42,592 nucleotides of DNA, from NCBI GenBank assembly GCA_013140995.1, contig JABFRX010000017.1, positions 1 through 42,592 on the forward strand, in the 5' to 3' direction. Numbering within the stretch: position 1 is the stretch's first letter; each line of letters begins with the position of its first letter. Positions 33,144 to 42,089 of the stretch are shown in pieces. This DNA is from Alphaproteobacteria bacterium (GTDB taxonomy: Bacteria; Pseudomonadota; Alphaproteobacteria; Micropepsales; Micropepsaceae). The notes beneath the pieces were generated by a model. The model was given only the letters and a program-made list of their open reading frames with translations, was not told the DNA's origin and did not search any database. The position numbers and the translations under genes were made by a program.

Positions 33144-34087
33144 TCGTCAAGAGGACGATCACCGTCCTCGTTGCGCGATTCGAACACGTTCATTGCCCAC
33201 GCACGCATCTCCCTGGATGCATCGGCCCACTCCCACAGGCCATTCGTCCCAACGCGCACATGCCGATCAGGATCAAAGTCAAACTTCTTGAATTCCTGGT
33301 TGCGCGAATAGTAGCGGCGGTCCGCGACTGCTCCGTGCCAAAGATGAAGGACCCGTCCGGGGACATGTCCGAGAGACCCTTGACAGATTTCATGCACTCT
33401 ATTCGCCCAGCGTGCGAAATGTTCGGCATACTTGTGTCCGGAGCCGATCATTGCAGCGATACATTGCGAGTTCAGTGCCCCCGCGAAGACGTGAGCCATG
33501 AGGTGATCAGCGCTGCCGGTCAGACACGCGTCGTACAGGCCGCATTCGGTAAGTAGATCCCGTCGCGCTGCCCACGCAAAGCCGGTGTGGCCGTGCAGCC
33601 TGTAGACGGCGTCAAACGCTAGAGAGCGGTCGCGCGCAAACGCCGCGGCGAATGACTCTACGCACTGCTCCCCGTCCTGCCCCTGCCCCCGAAACTCCAG
33701 GAGGCCGCGTGGAAGGCGGATGCTGCTGCTGAAAGGCTGGACAACGGCGAAGCGCTCCAATGCATCGGCCGTTCGCTTTAGCCATTCATGATCTTCGAAG
33801 AGGAGATCACAATCGAGCCAAGCTACTTTGGTGCATGACGTAGGCAGATTGGTAGTCCCGAGGTTTATCAGCCGCTCCTTCTGCCATATGAAGCTATCGC
33901 CGCGGACCCGCACCACGTTGTGATCCTTGCCCAACTCAAACTCGCCGTCGCTCCGCGCTGTTTCCACAACAAGTAACTGCGCCCCCATCGATCTGAGTTG
34001 CGTGGCAAACAATTCGAAGTTGTGTCTTTTGGTAACATATCGACAGGGGTTGAAATAGGAAGTTACAATCCAGATGCTATCTACCAT
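33140..34087 (-). CDS. GT-A-like glycosyltransferase
   Basis: This is a 315-residue soluble protein. IWIVTSYFNPCRYVTKRHNFELFATQL at the start and VAWLDCDLLFEDHEWL with a DxD motif (Asp-Cys-Asp) match GT-A transferases. HGHTGFAWAARRDLLTECGLYDACLTGSADHLMAH follows, like the acceptor region of family 2-type enzymes, and a late LHLWHGAVADRRYYSR segment recalls GalNAc-transferase-like folds. ATG 34087 (MVDSIW) is chosen since it begins right at the fold. It converges on the FMN-enzyme gene with a 4-base overlap. The transferred sugar is unknown. Confidence 0.75.
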   Translation of the reverse strand: MVDSIWIVTSYFNPCRYVTKRHNFELFATQLRSMGAQLLVVETARSDGEFELGKDHNVVRVRGDSFIWQKERLINLGTTNLPTSCTKVAWLDCDLLFEDHEWLKRTADALERFAVVQPFSSSIRLPRGLLEFRGQGQDGEQCVESFAAAFARDRSLAFDAVYRLHGHTGFAWAARRDLLTECGLYDACLTGSADHLMAHVFAGALNSQCIAAMIGSGHKYAEHFARWANRVHEICQGSLGHVPGRVLHLWHGAVADRRYYSRNQEFKKFDFDPDRHVRVGTNGLWEWADASREMRAWAMNVFESRNEDGDRPLDD

Positions 34088-34255
34088 GTTTATACATCGG
34101 TAAAAGTCGCCGCTTGAGGCGTTAGCTTTAGGCCGCGCCCCTCCACACTGCAAGGAGACGAATAACGCTGGTGCGCCGAGTATCGATAACTGCTGATTAC
34201 TGCTGGAAGTCGATTGGCCCTGTCGGGGGTGCGTGTCCGATAAACGAACATTGTC

Positions 34256-34540
34256 GTGGAGCGATCACGCGAAAGGTGTCGATTGCAATACGACGCTGTG
34301 GCTTTGGATGCTTGCATTGCCGAACATCTTCCGCCAGCGCACGCCGACAACACCCGGCGCACCTGCGCCTCCGACTTGAGGCACTCTGTTGGGTGGGGCG
34401 GCAAGCTTCCGAGCTCTCCGGAGAAGACAACGCGCTGTGTTGCAGCGCTCGCGACGTCGCTCAATACCCGCACCGTCCGCTGGCGTCCCAACGAGAGTGC
34501 GATGACTTACGTGATCAGATCCGCTTGCAGCCGTAAATGA
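34256..34540 (+). pseudogene. Tyrosine recombinase N-terminal relic
   Basis: The frame from GTG 34256 gives ALDACIAEHLPPAHADNTRR, then CASDLRHSVGW, KLPSSPEK and VAALATSLNTRTVRW. This resembles the SAM-like core-binding domain of phage/Xer integrases, where ANTRRAYASDLRHFxAW and PASPETVAxYLAAL are usual. The catalytic domain is absent: the frame ends at 34540, where the UXS relic on the other strand begins. A weak form of the 20-bp repeat lies just upstream at about 34179. The match is by eye and moderate. The rest of 34088-34255 holds nothing recognised. Confidence 0.5.
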
Positions 34541-34544
34541 CACC

Positions 34545-34826
34545 CGTGCACGGAGGTCTTGGTGGTTTGCACCGGGTCGGCCTGGTAGTGGATCGGCGAG
34601 GCCGGGAGGCCAGATTGTAAATCTGGTCGACCTCGACGTAGAGTGAAAACGTCACGTCGTGGCGCATAAGTTCGAAGTTCGGGCTCCCTATCAGTTCGGC
34701 AATATTGCGCCGCGCCCCCGTGTAGAAATTGTCTACACAAAGGACTTCATGATCAGATTCAAGCAGTCGGGCGCAAAGGTGAGACCCAATGAAGCCTGCT
34801 CCGCCTATTACAAGAACCTTTGCCAT
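34545..34826 (-). pseudogene. UDP-xylose synthase N-terminal relic with frameshift
   Basis: From ATG 34826 the frame reads [21 protein letters not shown] and continues to QIYNLAS, clearly the NAD domain of a UXS-like enzyme. A frameshift near 34600 then moves it to a second frame reading [20 protein letters not shown], the expected continuation. The match stops at about 34545, so only the first 95 of about 310-340 residues remain. It is a second copy of the gene type at 12753-13763 but not a simple duplicate; the residues differ throughout. It abuts the recombinase relic. Confidence 0.82.
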
Positions 34827-34899
34827 TGCGCCCCTGCGTTGCAATTCCGCCGATTGGCCTTGGACTGATCGAGTGCCCTATCGGCTTATATTGAATTGC

Positions 34900-35180
34900 G
34901 ATGCTTTGCCGAAGGAAATCTCACTGATCCGAAGCTTCCGCCCGGCAGGAGATGCGGGCCGTGGAGCGAAAAGTCGAAGATCATCGAGTCGCACCCCGCG
35001 CACCGCTGTGGATGCAGCGCAACGGCTTGGAGCGGCTGTTCCGTGCTCTCCGAGCCGCGTTGGCGCAGCTATCTCGTGCTGGCGCCGCAATTTGTCTGGT
35101 TTGCCCCGAGACAAGTCCTTCGAAACACTCGCTATGCTCGCACTCATAGGCGGTGGGGCTCCGGCGCTAATGGAGAGTAG
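34900..35180 (+). pseudogene. WecG/TagA-family glycosyltransferase C-terminal relic
   Basis: The C-terminal end of a WecG/TagA/CpsF-type transferase is visible in two frames. Around 34985-35045 the frame gives RAPLWMQRNGLERLFRAL. After a frameshift the next frame gives SEPRWRSYLVLAPQFVWFAPRQVL, ending at 35180. Known proteins of this family end in APRWMQRxGLEWLxRLxxEPxRLWRRYL, so the match is strong. The catalytic N-terminal part is missing. In the family it adds ManNAc- or related sugars to lipid-linked intermediates. Confidence 0.7.
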
Positions 35181-35189
35181 GATCGGCGC

Positions 35190-36606
35190 ATGCAGATACG
35201 TCCTGTAATCCTCGCCGGCGGCAGCGGTACGCGGCTGTGGCCGTTGTCGCGCGACGCGGTGCCGAAGCAACTGCTGCCGCTTGCCGGGGAACAAACGTTG
35301 CTGCAGCAAACTCTGGCCCGCGTTACCGGCGGCGCCTTTTTGCGGCCGATGATTGTCTGCAACGAGCGGTATCGCTTCCTCGTCGCCGCGCAAGCGGGCG
35401 CCGACAGCACCGACATCGTGCTCGAGCCTGTCGCGCGCAATTCGGCAGCGGCCGCGGCGGTCGCAGCCCTTATCGGCACGCGCGACGGCGACGATACGCT
35501 CCAGCTGCTTCTACCCGCTGATCACGTCATTCGCGACACGGACGGGTTCCGTCGCTCGGTCGAGGTCGCAGCGCGCCGCCGCTAACGGCTATTTGATGAC
35601 GTTCGGCGTCGTACCCACGTTTCCGGCGGAAGAATACGGCTACATCCGGAGCGGCGAACCGATTGCGGACGCGCAAGGTTGTGTGAAAGTCGCGCGCTTC
35701 GTTGAAAAACCGAAAAAAGCCGAAGCCCAGGTGATGATCGCGGAAGGCCGCCACATGTGGAACAGCGGCATGTTCATGTTCCGCCCGCAAGTGTTTCTAG
35801 CCGAACTCGAACGCTTTGCACCGGAAGTCTTGGCTGCCGCGGACGACGCCGTCACGCACGCGACGCGCGACCTTGGTTTCCTTCGTTTGGGTGGCACGCG
35901 CTTCGCCGACGCGCCTTCGACCTCGATCGACTATGCCGTCATGGAACGCACGGCGCTGGCCGCTACCTGCCCGCTCATGGCCGATTGGAGCGACCTCGGC
36001 TCGTGGTCCGCAATTTGGGACGTTCTGCCACGCGACGCCGACGGCAACGCGGTCACGGGCGATGCGCTCGTCAAAGACTCACGTGGCTGCTTGGTGCGTG
36101 CGGAAGTGAAATTGACCACCGTACTGGGGCTGGACGACGCCGTCGTGGTCACGACCGGCGATGCAGTGCTCGTGACCACCCGCGAGCGCGCGCAAGACGT
36201 GCGCGAGATCGTCACCGCTCTGAAGGCGCAAGGCCGCAAGGAAGCGACGGAGACCGTGCTGACCTACCGGCCTTGGGGCACCTACAGCAGCATCGATTCC
36301 GGCCAGAACCACCAGGTGAAGCGCATCACCGTGCATCCCGGCGGAAGCTTGAGCTTGCAGATGCACCACAAACGCGCCGAGCATTGGGTCGTGGTCAAAG
36401 GCGTCGCCAAGGTGACGCGAGGGGAAGAGATGTTCCTGCTCAAGGAAAACGAATCGACGTACATTCCACCGGGCACGAAGCACCGGCTCGAGAACCCCGG
36501 CGAAACACCGCTCGATATCATTGAGGTGCAATCGGGCAGTTATTTCGGCGAAGACGACATCGTCCGCTTCGACGATCGCTACGGCCGCACCGGCAAAACC
36601 GACTAG
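35190..36606 (+). pseudogene. manC: Mannose-1-phosphate guanylyltransferase/phosphomannose isomerase, frameshifted
   Basis: This is a ManC/AlgA-type bifunctional enzyme of about 472 residues that makes GDP-mannose (and isomerises mannose-6-phosphate). The first frame starts with VILAGGSGTRLWPLSRDAVPKQ, the nucleotidyltransferase signature, and stops at TAA 35583-35585 after RRSVEVAARRR. The second frame continues at once with NGYLMTFGVVPTFPAEEYGYI, FVEKPKKAEA and the C-terminal cupin LTYRPWGTYSSIDSG, HPGGSLSLQMHHKRAEHWVVVKG, RLENPG. Total length is one base off a multiple of three, so a single-base indel in the GCC-rich run near 35570-35583 is enough. It may be a true mutation or a sequencing error. 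ATG 35190 begins directly at the fold. Confidence 0.88.
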
Positions 36607-36950
36607 CGTCAATAGGTCGCCGGCGACTTCGAAGCTCAAACCAGCCAAGAGGCGATCACCTTCCACTCCGAAAACACTTCGCCACCAGCGATCGCGACGT
36701 CGCGCGCTTCCGGCTCATCTCAAAAAAACCGTTGAGGCCGCAAAGCGGGCGGCGACCCGCCGAATCTGGTGATGCATCGCCCACTGTAGGTCGCCGCGAC
36801 TTCCTCAACGAGCCGGAGACCAGTGCATTGTGGTTGTCGGGCGGTTGTTCGATGCGCCGTACACAGGAACAAACGAGAAAGTGCCAGAAATTCTGCCAAT
36901 CGAGACGATTCGAACGGTCACTATCAAGCGTGCCTGTGTTCGGGAGTCGA
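36607..36950. other. Convergent intergenic gap between manC and terminase
   Basis: This 344-bp gap lies between the end of manC and the end of the terminase gene. No coding frame with family likeness was found. On the minus strand a T-run (36721-36727) follows GC-rich inverted segments, but the stem is too far from the run to call a terminator. No tRNA that could have served as a phage attachment site was seen. Confidence 0.5.
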
Positions 36951-38546
36951 TTAAATAGCCTTCCAGCCGCAACGCAGCAACTCAGCCGCCTCAGCCTCAT
37001 TCACCCAGATCGTCCGGTTGACGATTCTCACCTCGCGTCCGGTGCAGGTGTTCACCCATTGAATGTGCGCATCAGCAGTGCGTAGCTCGATCGTGAATCC
37101 ACGCTTGCGGTTCTCTTCTGCGTACAGCATCCTGTAATAGCCGAGGAAGCCGGGCTCGGGCGTAGCCTTCAGCCATTGCAGGGCCTGCGCGGTGGAGTCG
37201 ACCTGGTCGTCATGTTTGGCGTTGGGGAAGGCCGTAAGCTCGTGCAGATAGTCGTCGAGCCACGGCGCGTGTTCAGGAATGTAAACGAAGCCGTTCTCGA
37301 TCGTAGCGGTTTGAGCGTGCAGCCGCATGACCTTGTCGCCGGCAGGCTCGATCCCCTTGACGCTATGCAGGCCGTCGACGAGGAGTTCCTGGATTAGCTG
37401 TGTACCGGAAGCGCGGTCCTCGATGAGCACGACCGTTGCGTCGAACTGGCTTGCCGTCTCTTTGACGGTGCGCTTCAAATCGGGGTAGTTCATTTTTCGG
37501 CGGAGCACGTGGAGCAGGTAAATATTCTTGCCCCTCAAACCCCAGATCGTGATGGCAGTGTAGTCGCTGAGCTCGGTTGCTTTGTTGGCGGTGTCGATGC
37601 TCATAACAACTTGGTCGAATAAGTCGGGCAGGTCTTCGGGCTTGTAGCGCTTGAACCACTCGCGCTTGACCATGATGCCTTCCGGCGGAGTAGGGACTTG
37701 AAGCCACTGTGCGGAGAAGATGCTGGAACCCACGTTGCGCTGGATGCTCTTGAGGGTGTCGAGCGATTCATGGGCGGGGTGGAGCGCTTCCCCTTGTTTG
37801 CGAATAATGCGGACCCGGCCGAAGGCGTTGTGGAAAATATGCTCCTCGTCTTCTTGGGCGATGGCGGCAAGATTGAGGATTGTCCAGCCGCCCATCGCAG
37901 CTAGGTGGTCGGTCAGGTCGCCTTCGCTGAGCCGCTGCATGACCACGACGATCCGTCCCGTCGCCTTGTTGTTGAGTCGCGAAAACAGCGTGTGGCTGAA
38001 CCAGTGATTAGTCGTTTCGCGAAGAACCTTCGACATCGCCTCTTCGGGCTTCGTCGGGTCGTCGAGCACGATATAGCCGGCGCCGCGGCCCGTTAGGACG
38101 CCGCCGACCGAGGTCGCCTTCCGAAACCCATGCAGCGTGGTTTCAAACTCGGCCGCGGCCATGCGGTTTGGCGAAAGCAGTGTCTGGGGGTAGAGCTCCC
38201 GATACCAGGGGGTCTGCATGATGGTGCGCGTATCGCGCGAGAACTTCTCCGAGAGGTCCTGGGCGTAGCTCGCGCAGATGACCTCGGCTGCCGGGTCATG
38301 GCCCAAGATCAGGGCCGGGAACGCCACCGACGTGATGATCGACTTCAGCGAGCGGGGCGGCAGGTTGATGATGAGCCGAAGAATCTTGCCCTGGCGGACC
38401 GCTTCGAGATGCGCCGCGATCAGGTCGATCGTCCAATGAGGCAGGAACGTCGCGCCGGGGTTCAACTCGTAGAAAACCTTCTCGATGAAGGCACTGAAGT
38501 CGCGGCGCAAGATCGCCCGCATTTGACGGTTAAGCGATTGGGTCAT
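36951..38546 (-). CDS. Phage terminase large subunit
   Basis: This 531-residue packaging motor would use ATP to move phage DNA and a nuclease to cut it. The Walker A-like motif is NLPPRSLKS at 61-69, and Walker B is YIVLDDP. The C-terminal RNase H-like nuclease shows VMSIDTAN, VVLIEDRASG and KHDDQVDS, giving the Asp/Glu metal site. An unusual final 60 residues (from FLGYYRMLYAEE) extend past the nuclease. Its start overlaps the small HTH gene by 17 bases, as TerS-TerL pairs often do. No portal or capsid genes follow, since transcription runs out at 36.95 kb, so this is a prophage remnant or satellite. Confidence 0.93.
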   Translation of the reverse strand: MTQSLNRQMRAILRRDFSAFIEKVFYELNPGATFLPHWTIDLIAAHLEAVRQGKILRLIINLPPRSLKSIITSVAFPALILGHDPAAEVICASYAQDLSEKFSRDTRTIMQTPWYRELYPQTLLSPNRMAAAEFETTLHGFRKATSVGGVLTGRGAGYIVLDDPTKPEEAMSKVLRETTNHWFSHTLFSRLNNKATGRIVVVMQRLSEGDLTDHLAAMGGWTILNLAAIAQEDEEHIFHNAFGRVRIIRKQGEALHPAHESLDTLKSIQRNVGSSIFSAQWLQVPTPPEGIMVKREWFKRYKPEDLPDLFDQVVMSIDTANKATELSDYTAITIWGLRGKNIYLLHVLRRKMNYPDLKRTVKETASQFDATVVLIEDRASGTQLIQELLVDGLHSVKGIEPAGDKVMRLHAQTATIENGFVYIPEHAPWLDDYLHELTAFPNAKHDDQVDSTAQALQWLKATPEPGFLGYYRMLYAEENRKRGFTIELRTADAHIQWVNTCTGREVRIVNRTIWVNEAEAAELLRCGWKAI

Positions 38547-38916
38547 TGTCGTCGTCCTTCTCGATGAGCCGCATGCGGGCCTTCATGTTTTCGATGATCT
38601 TGTCGTCGCTCTCGGGGGTGTCTGCTTTGGCGGTGTCTGCGGAGGTTTCTGCAGGTGGCTGCCAGCGGGAGCGGGTCTTGAGCCAAAAGATTTGGGCAGC
38701 GACGTTGCCGGCCTTCGCCGCCTGAAACAGAAATCCGGCGACGAGGGCGTTAGCTTCGGCGCCGCCTTCGTCCAGTTCCCGCCGGAAATGTTTGCGCAGG
38801 GTCTTGGGCGAACACCGGGCGAGCTTGGCGATGTCGTCTTGCGGCAAGCCGACGATGGCGAGCTGGCGCACTTTTGCGCGCAGCTCGGATGTTGGCTTAA
38901 AGGGGGCACGAGCCAT
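38530..38916 (-). CDS. Small terminase-like HTH protein
   Basis: This 128-residue protein has an N-terminal helix-turn-helix, VRQLAIVGLPQDDIAKLARCSPKTLRKHFRREL. It is followed by helices (ALVAGFLFQAAKAGNVAAQIFWLKTRSRW) and an acidic tail. The position directly before the large terminase, with a 17-base overlap, suggests it is the DNA-recognition small terminase. This is a context-based call; no clear TerS fold can be shown from the sequence alone. Confidence 0.72.
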   Translation of the reverse strand: MARAPFKPTSELRAKVRQLAIVGLPQDDIAKLARCSPKTLRKHFRRELDEGGAEANALVAGFLFQAAKAGNVAAQIFWLKTRSRWQPPAETSADTAKADTPESDDKIIENMKARMRLIEKDDDNDPIA

Positions 38917-38930
38917 CGTGGGTGCGGGCC

Positions 38931-40244
38931 TCAGCTTGCCGTTTTGCGCGCGACGCGTGCGCCAGCGGCACTTCGCTTCGCGAATGTCTCGCCGGTCGCT
39001 TCCAGTACCGCCTCATGGCCCGTGAACGCCTGCCAGCGCTTGACGATCACATCGACGTAGGGCGGCGACAGTTCGAGCCCGACGCAGACGCGCGCTGTGA
39101 TTTCGGAGGCGATGATCGTGGTGCCAGTGCCGAGGAACGCGTCGTAGACCACGTCGCCGGCGACGCTGTTGTTGACGATCGGCCGGCGCATGCATTCGAC
39201 CGGCTTCTGCGTGCCGTGCCCAAACGTTTCTGGAGCGGTCGAATTACCGAACGGGTTGTTGTTGGCGATTTCCCAGACGGTCGTTTGCTTACGATCCCCG
39301 GACCAGCGGCTCTTGGCGCCCTTGCGCACCGCGTACCAGCAAGCTTCGTGTTTCCAGTGGTAGTCGCCGCGGCTCAACGCAAAGTGCTGCTTGGCCCAAA
39401 TAATCTGCGCCCGCAGTTCGAAGCCCGCGGCGCGAAGGCTCTCGGCGACAACGTCGGCGTGCAAAGCCCCATGCCAAACGTAGGCAACATCGCCCTTGAA
39501 ATGCGCCCACGCAGCGCGCCAGTCGGCGCGGTCGTCGTTGAGCACGCGGCCCGTCGCAACTTTCCGCGTTCCATTACGCGTACGCCACGCCGGATCGTAG
39601 TCGACCCCGTAGGGCGGGTCCGTGACCATGAGGATGGGAGACAGGTTACCTAACGCTGCAGCGACCGCCGCCGCATCAGTGCTATCGCCACAGTGCACGC
39701 GGTGCCGGCGGTCCAAGACCCACGTGTCGCCCGGTCGCGTGATTGCGCGTTCCTGCACCGCGGGCACATCGTCGGGATCGGTCAGTCCCTCAGTCGTCGG
39801 CGACAAGAGCTGCGCTAGGTCGGCGACATCGAACCCAAGGAGACCAAGATCGAAGTCATTCGCCTGCAGGCGGTTGAGCTCCTGCTGTAACAGATCAGGA
39901 TCCCAGCTCGCCCGCGCCGCTAACTGGTTGTCGGCGATGCAATACGCGGCCTTCTGGGCCTTGCTCCACCCCCGCGCGACGATAACGGGTACAATCGTGA
40001 GATTCAGTTTCTGCGCCGCGCGAAAACGGCAGTGCCCGGCGACGATCTCACCAGCCTCGTCAATAAGAATCGGATTTGTAAAGCCGAATTGCTCGATCGA
40101 GGCGGCAACCTTGGCCACATCCTCGTCGGTGTGCGTCCGCGCGTTTTGGCCGTAGGGCTTGAGCCGGTCGACGGACCACCGCTCGATATTTGTGGCCGGC
40201 CAAGGCGCACGGGCGGTCTCGGGTTTGGGCTTTGCCTTCGACAT
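38931..40244 (-). CDS. ParB-like domain-DNA methyltransferase fusion
   Basis: The 437-residue protein has two parts. Residues about 20-110 are a ParB/Srx-like nuclease domain with LKPYGQNARTH and AGHCRFRAAQKL. Residues about 180-420 are an N4-cytosine/N6-adenine methyltransferase with TDPPYGV (DPPY at 209-212) as motif IV and DAFLGTGTT as motif I. The DPPY-before-GxG order puts it in the beta group. Such fusions are usual in prophages and protect phage DNA or mark packaging sites (inference). It ends 15 bases before the small terminase gene and is transcribed with it. Confidence 0.92.
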   Translation of the reverse strand: MSKAKPKPETARAPWPATNIERWSVDRLKPYGQNARTHTDEDVAKVAASIEQFGFTNPILIDEAGEIVAGHCRFRAAQKLNLTIVPVIVARGWSKAQKAAYCIADNQLAARASWDPDLLQQELNRLQANDFDLGLLGFDVADLAQLLSPTTEGLTDPDDVPAVQERAITRPGDTWVLDRRHRVHCGDSTDAAAVAAALGNLSPILMVTDPPYGVDYDPAWRTRNGTRKVATGRVLNDDRADWRAAWAHFKGDVAYVWHGALHADVVAESLRAAGFELRAQIIWAKQHFALSRGDYHWKHEACWYAVRKGAKSRWSGDRKQTTVWEIANNNPFGNSTAPETFGHGTQKPVECMRRPIVNNSVAGDVVYDAFLGTGTTIIASEITARVCVGLELSPPYVDVIVKRWQAFTGHEAVLEATGETFAKRSAAGARVARKTAS

Positions 40245-40306
40245 TACGGGTCACCTCCAAAAGGAAGAGGTGATGGCCGGAATGGCGGAGTTTTCGGAGT
40301 AGGGAC

Positions 40307-41101
40307 TTAAGCAGATTTGGCGCTCGGTCTGACCTTTGTGAGAGCGCGAACCCGATCGCGTGTGATGTCGTTTCGCGCAAAAGCGACATTCGTCAGGGTC
40401 GCCACGATGCCCGGCATGTCCTGACCGAACAGCTTGCGGCACTCGATCGTCATCGCCTCGGCGTAGGCTTCAAGCCTTGCATCCGTACGCCGGCGCGCCA
40501 CGATGAACCGGTGTGCGACGGGATCGCCGAGGAGGCTTTCGAAGGCCTTGGCGACGCCCAGTCGTCCGATCTCCCGCTCAAAGGCGATGCGGGCCTGCAA
40601 TTCTTTGAGCGTGGCGGTTTCTGGCCGTTGCCAGAATCGCGCGATCGCCAGCGTGAAGAGCGCCGCCAAGGCCATATCGTGCTTCATGTCGGGCGGCGAC
40701 TCAAAGCTCACACCGGCGCGATCGCGATCGGCAACCGCCGCGGCCGTCTGCTCTAGCTTTTCTGCCTCCGCGTCGCGCCCAAACGATCGTTCCTTGGCAG
40801 CATGCGCTCGCAGGCTCGTAGCAAGCGAGGCCCAAGTATCGCACTGCGGCGGCGGCGTTCCTGGATGGCTAGGCGTGTTTGTCCGTTGATAGTCATCACG
40901 CTTCTTCTTTCCCAATTCTTGCCACACGCCCCGCATTCGCGCGTCGGTGGCGAAGCGGGACACGACCAGCACGGGGACTTGTCCCGAAGACGCGATTTGA
41001 ACCGCGGCCTGCCGAATTCTGGGCGGCACCCACGAGGGAAACTCGAATTCCAAGTCTGCAGCCGACATCGAAACGTCCCGCGCCAAAAGCAAACCTGACA
41101 T
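40307..41101 (-). CDS. Conserved hypothetical protein of the prophage module
   Basis: This is a 264-residue protein with no recognised domain. It is mostly helical and rich in Arg and Glu, starting with DLEFEFPSWVPPRIRQAAVQIASSGQVPVLVVSRFATDARMRGVWQELGKKK. A charged C-terminal half contains AFESLLGDPVAHRFIVARRRTDARL. ATG 41101 is chosen; ATG 41068 is an alternative, and neither has a strong ribosome binding site. Upstream in-frame sequence to 41353 does not look coding. It lies 62 bp before the methyltransferase gene and likely belongs to the same unit. The function is unknown. Confidence 0.7.
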   Translation of the reverse strand: MSGLLLARDVSMSAADLEFEFPSWVPPRIRQAAVQIASSGQVPVLVVSRFATDARMRGVWQELGKKKRDDYQRTNTPSHPGTPPPQCDTWASLATSLRAHAAKERSFGRDAEAEKLEQTAAAVADRDRAGVSFESPPDMKHDMALAALFTLAIARFWQRPETATLKELQARIAFEREIGRLGVAKAFESLLGDPVAHRFIVARRRTDARLEAYAEAMTIECRKLFGQDMPGIVATLTNVAFARNDITRDRVRALTKVRPSAKSA

Positions 41102-41405
41102 ATTCCGATTCGCGTTTGCTACGAAAGCATGGCGAAATCCTCGCTGTCGAAGCGCGGGAGATTGAATCGGTCGAGACATGTCCGATAAATGCGAGACTTC
41201 AGCGAGAAATCCGTCGTGACGACGCGTCACCCAAACCCGTGCTATCCTTTTATAGACGGGAAATTGAATCCGGACCGGGAGCGTGACTACGACGTGACTG
41301 TGCCGTGTACCATTCAAAGCGCGCTCTTCCTGTCGCATCACTGTCGATCGCATCGCAGCTCGCTGCGGCGCTTGACGGTTGGAAGCGCGTCAGTTAGAAA
41401 ACTGT
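41102..41405. other. Divergent intergenic region, no gene
   Basis: About 300 bp lie between the hypothetical prophage gene and the GntR gene. No supported coding frame is seen. It should hold the prophage module promoter (minus) and the GntR promoter (plus); no good hexamer pair or palindrome was found by eye. Confidence 0.45.
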
Positions 41406-42089
41406 ATGCAGTATGCAATAATCGACCGTCCCAATCTAGCGGACACTGTCGCAGACGCCATCCGCGAAATGATCGTCGACGGCCGTCTGGCGGACGGTGA
41501 GCGGATCAACGAGGTGCAGATATCGGCGCAACTGGGTGTCAGCCGCACGCCGCTCAGGGAGGCGCTAAACCGGCTCACCGCCGACGGCTCGCTTTTCGCG
41601 AAACCGCGGCACGGCTATTTCGTTTCCCCGCTTACGGCGGATGAATTTGTGCAGGTGTACGATCTGCGCCCAATCCTCGATCCCGCAGCATTGCGTTTGG
41701 CGGGGCCGCCCAGGCCAGCTCAGCTCGACAAGCTCGAAGCCCTGAACAAAAAGCTCGACGCGTTGCAAAAGCCGGAACGCGTGGTCGCATGCGACGACGA
41801 GTGGCACCGCGAACTTTTGGCCCACTGTCCGAACCGCGTGCTGCTGGACATGATCGAAAGCATGATCCGCCGCACGCGGCGCTACGAACTTGCGCTGATG
41901 CGCGAGCGCAAGCGCGTCCTGAACGCGGCTGACACACATCGCCAGATCATGACGGCGCTGCGCCGCGGCGATCTCGACCGCGCCTGCGCGGCACTTGAAC
42001 GAAACATGCGCGAGGGGCGCGAGCCGATTCTAGAGTGGCTCGCCGCCCGGACGAAAAACGGGGGAACGAAGAAAGATGCTGCGGCCTAG
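41406..42089 (+). CDS. GntR-family (FCD) transcriptional regulator
   Basis: This 227-residue regulator has an N-terminal winged helix-turn-helix, LADTVADAIREMIVDGRLADGERINEVQISAQLGVSRTPLREALNRLTADG. It is followed by a helical FCD effector domain with EWHRELLAHCPNRVLLDMIE and ADTHRQIMTALRRGDLDRACAALERNM. FCD regulators answer to small carboxylates and sugars and usually control neighbouring genes. ATG 41406 is used because the frame before it, from TTG 41379, adds residues outside the family start. Its end overlaps the secreted-protein gene by 14 bases, so it probably regulates that gene. Confidence 0.92.
   Translation: MQYAIIDRPNLADTVADAIREMIVDGRLADGERINEVQISAQLGVSRTPLREALNRLTADGSLFAKPRHGYFVSPLTADEFVQVYDLRPILDPAALRLAGPPRPAQLDKLEALNKKLDALQKPERVVACDDEWHRELLAHCPNRVLLDMIESMIRRTRRYELALMRERKRVLNAADTHRQIMTALRRGDLDRACAALERNMREGREPILEWLAARTKNGGTKKDAAA

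Noticed and set aside
36721-36760. Rho-independent terminator for the terminase unit
   Set aside because: The T-run and the GC-rich stem are separated by about 15-20 bases, so they do not form a usual terminator.
36600-36960. tRNA-derived attachment site next to the terminase module
   Set aside because: A gattcgaac string near 36902 recalls a T-loop, but no cloverleaf could be drawn around it.
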